This document shows positions 33,528 to 42,665 of a DNA stretch of 64,000 nt, in pieces. Location: positions 1,019,506-1,083,505 of the forward strand of contig GG688422.1 in NCBI GenBank assembly GCA_000161975.1, written 5' to 3'. Source of the stretch: Eubacterium saphenum ATCC 49989. Its GTDB lineage: Bacteria > Bacillota > Clostridia > Peptostreptococcales > Anaerovoracaceae. Under the pieces are notes generated by a model that worked only from the letters and a program-made list of their open reading frames with translations, was not told where the DNA came from and did no database searches. Each line of letters starts with the position of its first letter. The stretch's first letter is position 1. A program made the position numbers and the translations under genes.

Positions 33528-34082
33528 ATGAAAGAGATAATTGATAATTTTAAAGAAAAAGGCGAAAAAACCATATCGCTCTTAACAGGCGAGCTGAATT
33601 CCGTGAGGGCCGGTCGTGCGAATCCGTCATTACTCGATCAGATAAGAGTGGATTATTATGGAACACCTACGCCACTTAAAAACATTGCGAATATTTCAGT
33701 GCCGGATCCAAAATCGCTTATGATATCCCCCTTTGATCCTTCTGCGATAAAAGAGATTATCAAGGCTATAAATGAGAGTGAACTGGGTATAAACCCACTG
33801 GATGATGGGAAAAATATAAGGCTGAAAGTACCTCAACTCACTGAAGAAAGGCGTAAGGAGATCACGAAGATGGTAAAGCAAATTACAGACGATGCAAAAA
33901 TAGCCATAAGAAATTTAAGGCGTGATGCGAACGACCATCTTAAGAAGGCGGAAAAAAACGGCGATATTTCAGAAGATGAGCTCAAGGGAGACACCAAGGA
34001 TATTCAGACGAAGACAGATGAGTTCACCAAGAAGATCGACGGCATGCTGAAGGAGAAGGAAAAGGAAATAATGAGCGTCTAG
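33528..34082 (+). CDS. frr: Ribosome recycling factor
   Basis: With EF-G splits post-termination ribosomes. 184 residues, the family norm (185). Contains LNSVRAGRANPSLLD, VDYYGTPTPL, NDGKxIRL-type segment (LDDGKNIRLKVPQLTEERR) and the helical tail. Several upstream in-frame starts exist from 33444, but GGAGG at 33518-33522 and family length fix ATG 33528. The stop TAG overlaps the AGGAGG of uppS. Confidence 0.96.
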   Translation: MKEIIDNFKEKGEKTISLLTGELNSVRAGRANPSLLDQIRVDYYGTPTPLKNIANISVPDPKSLMISPFDPSAIKEIIKAINESELGINPLDDGKNIRLKVPQLTEERRKEITKMVKQITDDAKIAIRNLRRDANDHLKKAEKNGDISEDELKGDTKDIQTKTDEFTKKIDGMLKEKEKEIMSV

Positions 34083-34091
34083 GAGGACGGT

Positions 34092-34835
34092 TTGCTGGAT
34101 ACTGAATCTATACCTAAACATGTAGCCATCATAATGGATGGAAACGGCAGATGGGCAAGGCAAAATAAACTCAGCATTTTAAGAGGACATAATGCGGGTA
34201 TGCTCAGGGTAAAAGAAGTCGTAAAGGAATCGGACAGGTTAGGCGTTAAGTATTTAACTGTATATGCGTTTTCTACCGAAAATTTTAAAAGGTCATCCGA
34301 AGAGGTGAGCGGAATATTTTCACTGGTATGTAAATTTGTAGATTCAGAGCTCGATGAAATATTTGAAAACAATGTCAAAGTAGGTGTTCTCGGAGATATC
34401 GATAAGATACCTGAAAATGCGGCGGTGAGCCTCAAGAGAGCAATAGACAGGACGGCAAATAATGACGGACTTGTGTTCAATGTGGCTATAAACTATGGAG
34501 GCAGGGCTGAGATTACCAGAGCCGCAAGGCTTGCATGTAAAGAAATAATAAATGACATCGGTGGTGCGGATGCCATAGATAGGAAGTCGCTTCTTTCAAG
34601 GCTTTGCGACTTGAATGAGGCGGACCTTTCAAAAAACATGTATGCAGATATCCCGGATCCTGATCTTGTGATAAGGACCAGCGGCGAAGAGCGGATAAGC
34701 AATTTTTTGCTTTGGCAGATTGCATATTCGGAATTCGTATTTGCAAAAGAATATTGGCCGGAATTCACGCCGGATGTATATAGAAGGTGTATAGAAGAGT
34801 ATAAAAACAGACAAAGGCGATTCGGCTCGAGATAG
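34092..34835 (+). CDS. uppS: Undecaprenyl (isoprenyl) diphosphate synthase
   Basis: Makes the C55 lipid carrier precursor for wall synthesis by cis-condensation of IPP. 247 residues. Catalytic Asp in IIMDGNGRWA, LTVYAFSTENFKRS, and PDPDLVIRTSGEERISNFLLWQ, all diagnostic. TTG start at 34092 with AGGAGG at 34081-34086. Forms the usual frr-uppS-cdsA-dxr-rseP cluster; dxr, ispG and ispH in this window feed it substrate. Confidence 0.96.
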   Translation: MLDTESIPKHVAIIMDGNGRWARQNKLSILRGHNAGMLRVKEVVKESDRLGVKYLTVYAFSTENFKRSSEEVSGIFSLVCKFVDSELDEIFENNVKVGVLGDIDKIPENAAVSLKRAIDRTANNDGLVFNVAINYGGRAEITRAARLACKEIINDIGGADAIDRKSLLSRLCDLNEADLSKNMYADIPDPDLVIRTSGEERISNFLLWQIAYSEFVFAKEYWPEFTPDVYRRCIEEYKNRQRRFGSR

Positions 34836-34844
34836 GAGGTAGGT

Positions 34845-35624
34845 ATGAAAACCAGGATTATAGCAGGATTATGCATGTTACCACTACTTGTAATAGTGTA
34901 TTTAGGTAAGGAAGCCTTGCTTGTCGCAAGCTTTCTGATTTCGATAATTGCATATCTTGAGCTCAGCAAGGGATTCAGCGAGATGGATATAAAGCTTCCG
35001 CTTGCTCTTGGAATGGCATTTTCCATCATATATTACTTTCCTCTTGCATTTAAGGCTCACGAATTTTTACTGCCGGCTATAATGCTTGTTTCCATAGTGG
35101 CGCTCGTATACCTGTTTGCATCACGAGGAAAGGACGTGCATTCGGTGTTTGCGCTGGTATTTTCATTTGTATACGTGATAGTGCTACCGTCATCGCTGTA
35201 TTTGCTCGATTTTGCAGGATACGGAAAGATCATTTGGCTCGTGCTTTTGATATCGTTCGGTACGGATGTATTTGCGTACTTTACAGGATTTTTCATAGGA
35301 AAGAGAAAGCTATGCGAGGATATAAGCCCTAAAAAGACAATTGAAGGTGCTATCGGTGGCATACTTGGATCTTTGGTTTTGGCTTCGTTATTTGGTATAA
35401 TTGCATATCCTCAGCATAGGTATGAGTTTATGCTACTCGGAGTGTTGGGCTCTGTAGTGGCGCAGGCAGGCGATTTAATAGCTTCCATGCTGAAGAGGAA
35501 TATGGGGATAAAGGACTTTGGGAATCTCATTCCGGGGCATGGCGGAATCTTGGATAGATTTGACAGCGTGATTTTAGTTTCCCCCTTCGTTTACTGTTAT
35601 GTAAGCGTATTTATCATGAAATAG
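34845..35624 (+). CDS. cdsA: Phosphatidate cytidylyltransferase
   Basis: Integral membrane enzyme making CDP-diacylglycerol for phospholipid synthesis. 259 residues, about seven or eight hydrophobic helices. Signature SPKKTIEGAIGG and KDFGNLIPGHGGILDRFDS match the CTP-transferase family pattern including the metal-binding Asp residues. GGAGG upstream of ATG 34845. Co-transcribed with uppS and dxr. Confidence 0.95.
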   Translation: MKTRIIAGLCMLPLLVIVYLGKEALLVASFLISIIAYLELSKGFSEMDIKLPLALGMAFSIIYYFPLAFKAHEFLLPAIMLVSIVALVYLFASRGKDVHSVFALVFSFVYVIVLPSSLYLLDFAGYGKIIWLVLLISFGTDVFAYFTGFFIGKRKLCEDISPKKTIEGAIGGILGSLVLASLFGIIAYPQHRYEFMLLGVLGSVVAQAGDLIASMLKRNMGIKDFGNLIPGHGGILDRFDSVILVSPFVYCYVSVFIMK

Positions 35625-35641
35625 ATTATTTAGGAGAGAAT

Positions 35642-36814
35642 ATGAAAAAGGTAGTAATACTGGGTTCTACAGGCTCTATAGGTGTGCAGGCATTAGAGGT
35701 CATATCTAAGAATATGACTAAGTACAAGGTGATAGGGCTTGCGGCGGGCAACAATACGGAATTGCTTTTAAAACAGATAGAGGAATTTAAGCCGAAGGTG
35801 GTAGCGGCCTTGGATGAAGAGGGACTTAAAGCAATCTCCGAAAAGCATAAGGGCATAGATTTCAATGTAGGGCAGGAAGGAATAAAAAAACTTGCCGTTC
35901 TCAAAGAAGCGGACATAGTTATAAACGGCATCATGGGGGTCGCAGGACTTGCACCTACTTACGAGGCTCTAAGGCACGGCAAGAAAATCGCCTTTGCAAA
36001 TAAGGAAACGCTCGTCAGTGGCGGTAATCTTATAATGGATGCGAAGAAACGCTACGGGGGCGATCTGATACCTGTAGACAGCGAGCATTGTGCCATCTTC
36101 CAGTGCATGTACGGAAGTGATAAATATGAACTTTCAAAGGTGTATATAACAGGCTCGGGCGGACCGTTTTTAGATGTGGATAAGAAGGCCTTAAGGGATG
36201 CTACACCGGAGCAGGCGATAGCACATCCCATATGGTCCATGGGCAAAAAAATATCGGTGGACTCCGCAACGCTCATGAATAAGGGGCTTGAGATTATAGA
36301 AGCAAAGTGGTTGTTTGATCTTGAACCTGAGCAGATTGAAGTGCTCATCCATCCTGAAGGCTTGGTGCATTCGATGGTGGAATTTATCGACGGACAGATA
36401 ATTGCAAATTTGGGAGTAGCGGACATGAAGATTCCTATAGCGTTTGCGCTGTCATATCCTGCAAGAAATAAAAATATGTTCGGACGGGTGAATTTCTTAA
36501 AAGAAGGCAGCAGTCTCACGTTCAGAAGCCCCGACCTGAATAAGTTCGGGTGCCTTAAGATCGCTTTGGATGCTCTTGATATGGGAAGCAGTTACCCGGC
36601 GTTTTTAAATAGGGCAAATGAGATTCTGGTTCAGGAATTTTTAAACGGGAATATATATTTCACTCAGATAGGCGAGTTTTTAGAAAAGCTTATAGATGCC
36701 TATAGACCCGTAAGATGCCATAACATCATGGATGTCATAAACGTCGGGACGGTAGCTGAAAGAGCAACGCAGACATTTTTGAAAGAAGCTGAATCGCAAG
36801 GGATATTGAGGTAG
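35642..36814 (+). CDS. dxr: 1-deoxy-D-xylulose 5-phosphate reductoisomerase
   Basis: Committed step of the MEP isoprenoid pathway, NADPH-dependent. 390 residues. ILGSTGSIGVQALEV (NADPH site), ANKETLVSGG, PVDSEHCAIFQC (metal ligand Asp/Glu) and HPIWSMGKKISVDSATLMNK (substrate loop and metal site). The presence of dxr, ispG and ispH in one window shows the MEP route. AGGAG before ATG 35642; rseP begins 5 bases after the stop. Confidence 0.97.
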   Translation: MKKVVILGSTGSIGVQALEVISKNMTKYKVIGLAAGNNTELLLKQIEEFKPKVVAALDEEGLKAISEKHKGIDFNVGQEGIKKLAVLKEADIVINGIMGVAGLAPTYEALRHGKKIAFANKETLVSGGNLIMDAKKRYGGDLIPVDSEHCAIFQCMYGSDKYELSKVYITGSGGPFLDVDKKALRDATPEQAIAHPIWSMGKKISVDSATLMNKGLEIIEAKWLFDLEPEQIEVLIHPEGLVHSMVEFIDGQIIANLGVADMKIPIAFALSYPARNKNMFGRVNFLKEGSSLTFRSPDLNKFGCLKIALDALDMGSSYPAFLNRANEILVQEFLNGNIYFTQIGEFLEKLIDAYRPVRCHNIMDVINVGTVAERATQTFLKEAESQGILR

Positions 36815-36819
36815 ATTAA

Positions 36820-37812
36820 ATGACGGTTATATATGTATTGGTACTATTTTTCATTTTGGTGTTCCCGCATGAGCTCGGGCATTTTATTGCAGCCAGGACA
36901 TCGGGTGTTAAGGTAAACGAGTTTTCATTGGGAATGGGACCTGCAATATACAAAAAGGAAGGTGGAGAAACGCTGTATTCTATAAGGCTTTTACCTATAG
37001 GCGGGTTTTGCGCCATGGAAGGTGAAGATGAGGAAAGTAAGGACAAGAGGGCTTTTTGTAATGCAAGCCTGGGAAGCAAGTTTAAAATATTGGTAGCAGG
37101 TGCCTTTGTGAATATTCTGATAGCCATGATTCTGTTTTCTGCGGTTGCCGTTACCGGAATCCCCACGATGAAGGTGGACGGTACGATTAAGGATACTCCC
37201 GCAGCTTCAAAAAACATATTGAAGGGAGATGAAATACTTGCGGTAAACGGAAAAAAACTCGATAACTTCAATGAATTCAGGGAGGCGGTCGCAAGAGTGA
37301 AAAAGGGCGAACAGCTGAATATCAAGCTTAGAAGAGACGGAAATATAATAGAAAAGAAGGTGCCTGTTCAGATTAAGGGCTCTTCAAAAATCATAGGCGT
37401 AGTGCCGGGAATTAAAAAATCAGCTGCAAATATTGTATATGGTCCTAAAATGACGTGGGATATGACAAAGATAATATTCAAAACCTTAGGCGGATTATTC
37501 ACAGGCAGCATTAAGGCATCGGATTTATCAGGTCCTGTAGGAATAATTAAGGCGGTTGGGACTGCGAGCGGCAACGGACTCATTTCGTTCTTCTCAATTG
37601 CGGCGTTTATAAGCCTTAATATAGGTATATTTAACTTACTGCCGTTTCCTGCACTTGACGGCGGAAGAATTGTATTTGTACTTTTAGAGAAATTGAAGAT
37701 ACGTGTGCCACAAAAGCTTGAAACAGGGCTCAACGTAGCGGGATTCGGGCTTCTTATGCTGCTTCTCATCTTTGTTACCTACCATGACATACATAGAATA
37801 ATCGGTTCGTAG
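36820..37812 (+). CDS. rseP: Site-2 membrane metalloprotease RseP/RasP
   Basis: Intramembrane zinc protease that releases anti-sigma factors and clears signal-peptide remnants. 330 residues. HELGH in the first helix (about residue 22), one PDZ domain (about 115-195; NILKGDEILAVNGK), and the second metal-ligand motif FPALDGGRIVF near 285. Four transmembrane segments. The single PDZ and about 330 length are shorter than the E. coli form and within the Gram-positive range. ATG 36820 follows dxr closely without a strong ribosome site. Confidence 0.94.
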   Translation: MTVIYVLVLFFILVFPHELGHFIAARTSGVKVNEFSLGMGPAIYKKEGGETLYSIRLLPIGGFCAMEGEDEESKDKRAFCNASLGSKFKILVAGAFVNILIAMILFSAVAVTGIPTMKVDGTIKDTPAASKNILKGDEILAVNGKKLDNFNEFREAVARVKKGEQLNIKLRRDGNIIEKKVPVQIKGSSKIIGVVPGIKKSAANIVYGPKMTWDMTKIIFKTLGGLFTGSIKASDLSGPVGIIKAVGTASGNGLISFFSIAAFISLNIGIFNLLPFPALDGGRIVFVLLEKLKIRVPQKLETGLNVAGFGLLMLLLIFVTYHDIHRIIGS

Positions 37813-37819
37813 GTAGAGG

Positions 37820-38881
37820 ATGAGACGTGCTGTATATTGTAAAAATGTGAAGATAGGCGGCGGCGCAGGTATCAGTATTCAATCGATGACGAATACTGAT
37901 ACCTGCGATCTTGAAGCGACTCTAAAGCAGATAGAGTCGCTTCAAGAAGCCGGCGCCGACATCGTGCGTCTTGCGGTGCCGGACGCCGCCGCCGGGAAGG
38001 CGCTCTACAACATAAGAAGGCACACGGAAATGCCCCTTGTAGCCGACATCCACTTCGATTACAAGCTTGCTCTTACAGCCATAGATGCAGGGTTTGATAA
38101 GATAAGGATAAACCCGGGAAACATCGCAGGAAGGGACAAACTGCTTGCCGTTGCAAGGTCTGCAAAGGCTGCAGGCATTCCAATAAGAGTAGGCGTAAAT
38201 TCAGGATCCGTAAACAAAAAGATGCTGAGCGAAAGAGGCATGGAGGAAGCTATTATAGAAGCTGCCGTGCAGAATATCAGAGCGCTTGAAGAGGTTGACT
38301 TTAAGGATATAGTAGTATCGGTAAAATCAAGTGATATAAGGCTCAACACTGCGGTTTACAGGAGGCTTTACAAGATGACAAATCATCCGCTCCACATAGG
38401 GCTCACAGAGGCCGGCACTTTGGAGGGAGGCATCATAAAGTCATCCATGGCTATGGGGGCGCTGCTTGTAGACGGTATAGGGGACACCATGAGGATATCT
38501 TTAACGGGAGATCCCATAGAGGAAGTGGTGCTTGCAAAGCAGATCCTGAATTTTTTAAAGCTCAGGAGCGACGGCTTTGATTTTGTTTCGTGTCCTACGT
38601 GTGCACGAACACACACGGATCTCATATCGATAGCTGAGAGGATAGAAACCCGCCTAAAAAAAAGTGACGTACACGGTATAAAAGTGGCTGTTATGGGGTG
38701 TGAGGTAAACGGTCCCGGTGAAGCACGAGATGCGGACATAGGAGTTGCGTGCTTTGAAGGAGGTTGCGTTTTATTCAAAGAAGGCAAGCCTTTAAAAAAA
38801 ATAAGTGAAGATATGGTGGAAGATGAAATAGTTAAAGAAGCACTTATCTGTACGAAGGATAAGGAGGCTTTAAATTGTTAG
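37820..38881 (+). CDS. ispG: 4-hydroxy-3-methylbut-2-en-1-yl diphosphate synthase IspG
   Basis: Fe4S4 enzyme of the MEP pathway, reducing MEcPP to HMBPP. 353 residues. IQSMTNTDT at the N-terminus, RINPGNI, VRVGVNSGS-type loop, and the cluster ligands: two Cys in SCPTCART and one in GCEVNGPGEA with the catalytic Glu. Codons 15-43 contain two consecutive perfect stem-loops (37864-37947) and this stretch uses more G/C-ending codons than its neighbours. Overlaps the polC start by 7 bases. Confidence 0.95.
   Translation: MRRAVYCKNVKIGGGAGISIQSMTNTDTCDLEATLKQIESLQEAGADIVRLAVPDAAAGKALYNIRRHTEMPLVADIHFDYKLALTAIDAGFDKIRINPGNIAGRDKLLAVARSAKAAGIPIRVGVNSGSVNKKMLSERGMEEAIIEAAVQNIRALEEVDFKDIVVSVKSSDIRLNTAVYRRLYKMTNHPLHIGLTEAGTLEGGIIKSSMAMGALLVDGIGDTMRISLTGDPIEEVVLAKQILNFLKLRSDGFDFVSCPTCARTHTDLISIAERIETRLKKSDVHGIKVAVMGCEVNGPGEARDADIGVACFEGGCVLFKEGKPLKKISEDMVEDEIVKEALICTKDKEALNC
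37864..37947 (+). repeat. Two adjacent perfect inverted repeats inside ispG
   Basis: First: 17-bp arms 37864-37880 and 37891-37907 with a 10-base loop containing ATCGAT. Second: 16-bp arms 37909-37924 and 37932-37947 with a 7-base loop. A single base separates them. Both arms of each are protein-coding and encode conserved IspG residues (GISI...NTDTC and LEAT...IESLQ). Such symmetry is far beyond what coding constraint requires. Confidence 0.9.
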
Positions 38882-41800
38882 ACCTTATAGCTAAAAATAT
38901 ATTAAACGGAGAATTGTCTCAAAAAATAAAACGTGAAGGTAAGGTAAATATAGAAAATGCGATTCTTTCTCGTGATAAACAGCAGCTGCAAATAGACTTG
39001 GTTACGAATTTTGTGATTCCACATTTTTCGCTTAACTCAATAATGCAGATGATGGAGGCAAGGCTTTCACGCGAATCAAACGCACCTGTAAGGGTTAATA
39101 TCAGTTATAAGGTAAAGGCTCCAATCCAAAAAAAAGCGGAAATTCTAAAGTTCGGTCTCGAATACCTCGTAAATTCCAAGGAGCATGAAATTAAGGGCTT
39201 GGATAAGAATCTTTTAGATGCGATAATCGTAAAAAGCGCCGTGAGTGATGATGAAGGAGCTGTGTTTTACTGCAGGAGTAAGGGAGCCTGCGATGTATTA
39301 TGCGCTATTTCAAAGGATATAGACGAAGAGATCAGTCGCATCTTCGGAATAAGTCTTGTATCTAAATTCTTATGGAATGAGGCAATGGCAAAGAGCTACG
39401 AGCCTAAGACTTCGCCGGATGATAGTGGCAAAGGCAATGGCGGGAGCAGGCAGAAGAGGAATACGTCATTCATAAAAAAGGGACTTAAGGGTGAAGTTAT
39501 ACAGATATCGGATATTAAAGAGGCTGTAAACAACAAGATAATTGAGGGTGAAGTATTTAAGCTCGAAAAACGAAACATCAAAGAAGACTTGGTGCTCCTT
39601 ACGATAGGAATTTTTGATAATACCGCAAGCACCGTAGCGAAGGCATTTTTAAAACATAGTGCAGCCGATGAGGTTCTTTCAAGCGTCAAAGAGGGAGATG
39701 TTTTGCGTGTCAGCGGAAACATTGAGTTCGATGCATATGACAGATCATATATATTGAAGGCAAAGCATGCGGAGAAGTTGCAAAAGCGAGAAGGCAGAAA
39801 GGATAACGCCGATGTAAAGAGGGTGGAACTGCATGCTCATACAAAGATGAGCGCAATGGACGGCATCAGCAATGTGACCGAACTTGTAAAGACGGCGGCT
39901 TCATTTGGACATAAGCGTATAGCCATTACGGATCACGGAGTGGTTCAGGCCTTTCCTGAAGCTATGGCGGCGGCGAAATCATGTGAAGAAGATATCAAGA
40001 TAATATATGGGCTTGAGGGCTATATGTATGATGATGAGAGGGCGGACTATGATCCTGATTCAAAAAAGCAGCGTACCTACCACATTATAATTTTGGCAAA
40101 AACAAGGGAAGGCTTAAAAAATCTATATAAGCTCGTGTCACATTCGCATATAAATGACTTTTATAGAAAGCCCCGCCTTGCAAGGTCTGTTATACGAAAG
40201 TATAGAGAGGGACTGATACTGGGCTCCGCTTGCGTTGTAGGAGAAATTTACTCAGGGTTTTTAGATAATATAGATGAAGCTGAAATGGATGAAAGAGCCA
40301 AATTTTACGATTATCTTGAGATACAACCGATAGGAAACAATTCTTTTTTAAAGACAAGCGAAAGATATCCGAGCGTAAGCAACGATGACGATCTTAAAGA
40401 AATAAACAAAAAGATAATATCGCTTGCAGATAAAAATGACAAGCCGGTGTGCGCTACCTGCGATCTCCACTACATAGAAGAGTCGGATGCAATATACAGG
40501 AAAATATTGATGGCAGGGCAGGGTTATGACGACCTTGAGGGAGATGAAGGATTGTTTTTCAGAACTACGGAAGAAATGTTGGGTGAATTTGAATACCTGG
40601 GCGAGGAACTTGCAAAAAAAGTTGTTATAAATAATACCGTCATGATAGCGGATTCCATAGAGGACTTCGATGCGGTGCCGGAAGGAAAGTATCCGCCTCA
40701 TATTGAAAATGCGGATCAAATATTAAATGATGTATGCCGGAAAAAGATGGAGGCTCTGTACGGTGACAACCCGCCTGCCGAAATCGAAGACAGGATGCAT
40801 AAGGAGCTAAGCTCCATCATAGACAACGGTTATGCGGTGCTTTACGTTGCCGCTATGATGCTTGTGAACAAGTCCAATGAAGACGGCTATATAGTCGGCT
40901 CCAGGGGATCTGTGGGTTCGTCGCTCGTTGCCATGCTTTCCGGAATTACAGAGGTAAATCCTCTAAGGCCTCATTATCGATGTGATGAATGCAAGTATTT
41001 TGAGTGGGGAGATGATGCGGAATATGACTGCGGTATAGATATGCCCGAGAAGGTCTGTCCTGACTGCAACAAGCCGTTAAAACGAGAGGGATTTACGATT
41101 CCGTTTGAGACCTTCCTCGGATTTGACGGAGATAAAGAACCTGACATAGATCTTAATTTTGCGGGAGAGTATCAGGCGAGTGCGCATAAATATGTCGAAG
41201 AAATTTTTGGTAGCGACAATGTTTTCAGGGCAGGCACGGTGAGTACCATACAGGGAAAAACCGCCTACGGCTTTGTAAAAAAATATATCGAAGAAACAAA
41301 TAGAAATGCAAACAGGCATGAGGTGGATAGGCTCGTTTCAAAGTGCACAGGCGTTAGGAGGAGTACGGGGCAGCATCCGGGAGGCGTTATTATAGTCCCT
41401 ACGGAAAACAGCATATATGAGTTTACGCCGATACAAAGGCCGGCAAATGATATGAAGAGCGATGTCATCACCACGCACTTTGATTACCATTCGATTGAAA
41501 AAAACCTTTTAAAATTGGATATTCTGGGGCATGAAGCGCCTTCCATAATAAAGAAGCTCGAAAAGATTACGGGAGTTGATCCTCTTGCTATCTCGCTTTC
41601 CGATAAGGATGTCGATGCGATATTCAACGGAGTCAGTACGCTGGGCATAGAGGATGATGACTACCTCTTTGACGGTGGCAGTTTCGGCATACCTGAATTT
41701 GGAACCAAGTTGGTACGGTCGATGTTAACCGAGGTTAAGCCCGGTAGGTTTGCTGATTTATTGAGGATTTCAGGTTTTTCACACGGCACGGGAGTATGGC

Positions 41801-42564
41801 AGTCAAATGCAAGAGAGCTTATAAAGAATAAGGTTGCAAGCATGCAGGATGTTATCTCAACCCGTGACGATATAATGAATTATCTTATTCAAAAGGGGCT
41901 TGAACCCGGCCTTTCATTTAAGATAATGGAAGCTGTAAGGAAGGGAAGGGGTCTTACGCCCGAGCAAGAGAAAGCGATGCTTGAGGCAGGCTGTCCTAAG
42001 TGGTATATAGAAAGCTGTAATAAGATAGAATACATGTTCCCTAGAGCCCATGCCGTAGCCTACGTGATAATGGCATATAGGATAGCTTATTTCAAGGTAA
42101 ATTTCCCGCTGCATTATTATGCTGTGTATTTTGAAAAAAAGATAGCGGATTTTGACCTCGATATGATAGCGGAAGGCAAGGAAGCTGTGAAAAAAGAAAT
42201 TGAGACGCTGTATAAAAGGCAAAAGCTCGATACCACGAAGGAAGAAGATCGACTCACCGTGCTTGAGCTCGCATATGAGATGATGGCGAGAGGGTTTGGG
42301 TTTATCAGGCCGATACTTAAAAAATCCAAGGGGAGATCCTTTGTAATAGAGGGCAACGACCTCATAGTTCCGATGTCCGCATTAAACGGCGTAGGAAGCA
42401 ACGCTTCGAAAAAGATAGATGAAGAATTGCTCAAGGGAGACTTTTCTTCAATTCAGGAATTCAGTACGAGGACGGGAATAGGTGGCAAGTTGTGTGAAGA
42501 ACTCAAATTAAGAGGAGTATTTGAGGGTATCGCAGATTCAGACCAGCTCAGCTTGTTCGATTGA
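38875..42564 (+). CDS. polC: DNA polymerase III PolC, without the exonuclease domain
   Basis: Replicative polymerase of low-GC Gram-positives. 1229 residues, about 200 short of the usual 1430. Order: N-terminal domain (1-200), OB fold (about 208-305), PHP domain from VELHAHTKMSAMDG (317), zinc-binding CDEC...CPDC, palm with PDIDLNF (D757, D759), C-terminal clamp-binding QLSLF. In other PolC the PHP domain is split by a DnaQ-type 3'-5' exonuclease. Here GLEGYMYDD (379-387) passes over 14 residues into TYHIIILAK, so the DIETTG-type exonuclease is cleanly absent. TTG start with AAGGAGG at 38861-38867. Confidence 0.95.
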   Translation: MLDLIAKNILNGELSQKIKREGKVNIENAILSRDKQQLQIDLVTNFVIPHFSLNSIMQMMEARLSRESNAPVRVNISYKVKAPIQKKAEILKFGLEYLVNSKEHEIKGLDKNLLDAIIVKSAVSDDEGAVFYCRSKGACDVLCAISKDIDEEISRIFGISLVSKFLWNEAMAKSYEPKTSPDDSGKGNGGSRQKRNTSFIKKGLKGEVIQISDIKEAVNNKIIEGEVFKLEKRNIKEDLVLLTIGIFDNTASTVAKAFLKHSAADEVLSSVKEGDVLRVSGNIEFDAYDRSYILKAKHAEKLQKREGRKDNADVKRVELHAHTKMSAMDGISNVTELVKTAASFGHKRIAITDHGVVQAFPEAMAAAKSCEEDIKIIYGLEGYMYDDERADYDPDSKKQRTYHIIILAKTREGLKNLYKLVSHSHINDFYRKPRLARSVIRKYREGLILGSACVVGEIYSGFLDNIDEAEMDERAKFYDYLEIQPIGNNSFLKTSERYPSVSNDDDLKEINKKIISLADKNDKPVCATCDLHYIEESDAIYRKILMAGQGYDDLEGDEGLFFRTTEEMLGEFEYLGEELAKKVVINNTVMIADSIEDFDAVPEGKYPPHIENADQILNDVCRKKMEALYGDNPPAEIEDRMHKELSSIIDNGYAVLYVAAMMLVNKSNEDGYIVGSRGSVGSSLVAMLSGITEVNPLRPHYRCDECKYFEWGDDAEYDCGIDMPEKVCPDCNKPLKREGFTIPFETFLGFDGDKEPDIDLNFAGEYQASAHKYVEEIFGSDNVFRAGTVSTIQGKTAYGFVKKYIEETNRNANRHEVDRLVSKCTGVRRSTGQHPGGVIIVPTENSIYEFTPIQRPANDMKSDVITTHFDYHSIEKNLLKLDILGHEAPSIIKKLEKITGVDPLAISLSDKDVDAIFNGVSTLGIEDDDYLFDGGSFGIPEFGTKLVRSMLTEVKPGRFADLLRISGFSHGTGVWQSNARELIKNKVASMQDVISTRDDIMNYLIQKGLEPGLSFKIMEAVRKGRGLTPEQEKAMLEAGCPKWYIESCNKIEYMFPRAHAVAYVIMAYRIAYFKVNFPLHYYAVYFEKKIADFDLDMIAEGKEAVKKEIETLYKRQKLDTTKEEDRLTVLELAYEMMARGFGFIRPILKKSKGRSFVIEGNDLIVPMSALNGVGSNASKKIDEELLKGDFSSIQEFSTRTGIGGKLCEELKLRGVFEGIADSDQLSLFD

Positions 42565-42613
42565 TGAAGCCATCATGTTTTAATATCTTTTTACATGGGT
42601 AAAAAACAATCAG

Positions 42614-42633
42614 TTTAAAGTACATGCTTTAAA
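42614..42633. promoter_or_regulatory. Inverted repeat before the superoxide reductase gene
   Basis: TTTAAAG (42614-42620) and CTTTAAA (42627-42633) around 6 bases, 33 bases before the start codon. Operator-like; no clear promoter boxes identified. Confidence 0.35.
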
Positions 42634-42665
42634 TGAGTGTTTATAGAGGAGTATAGGAGGAAGTC

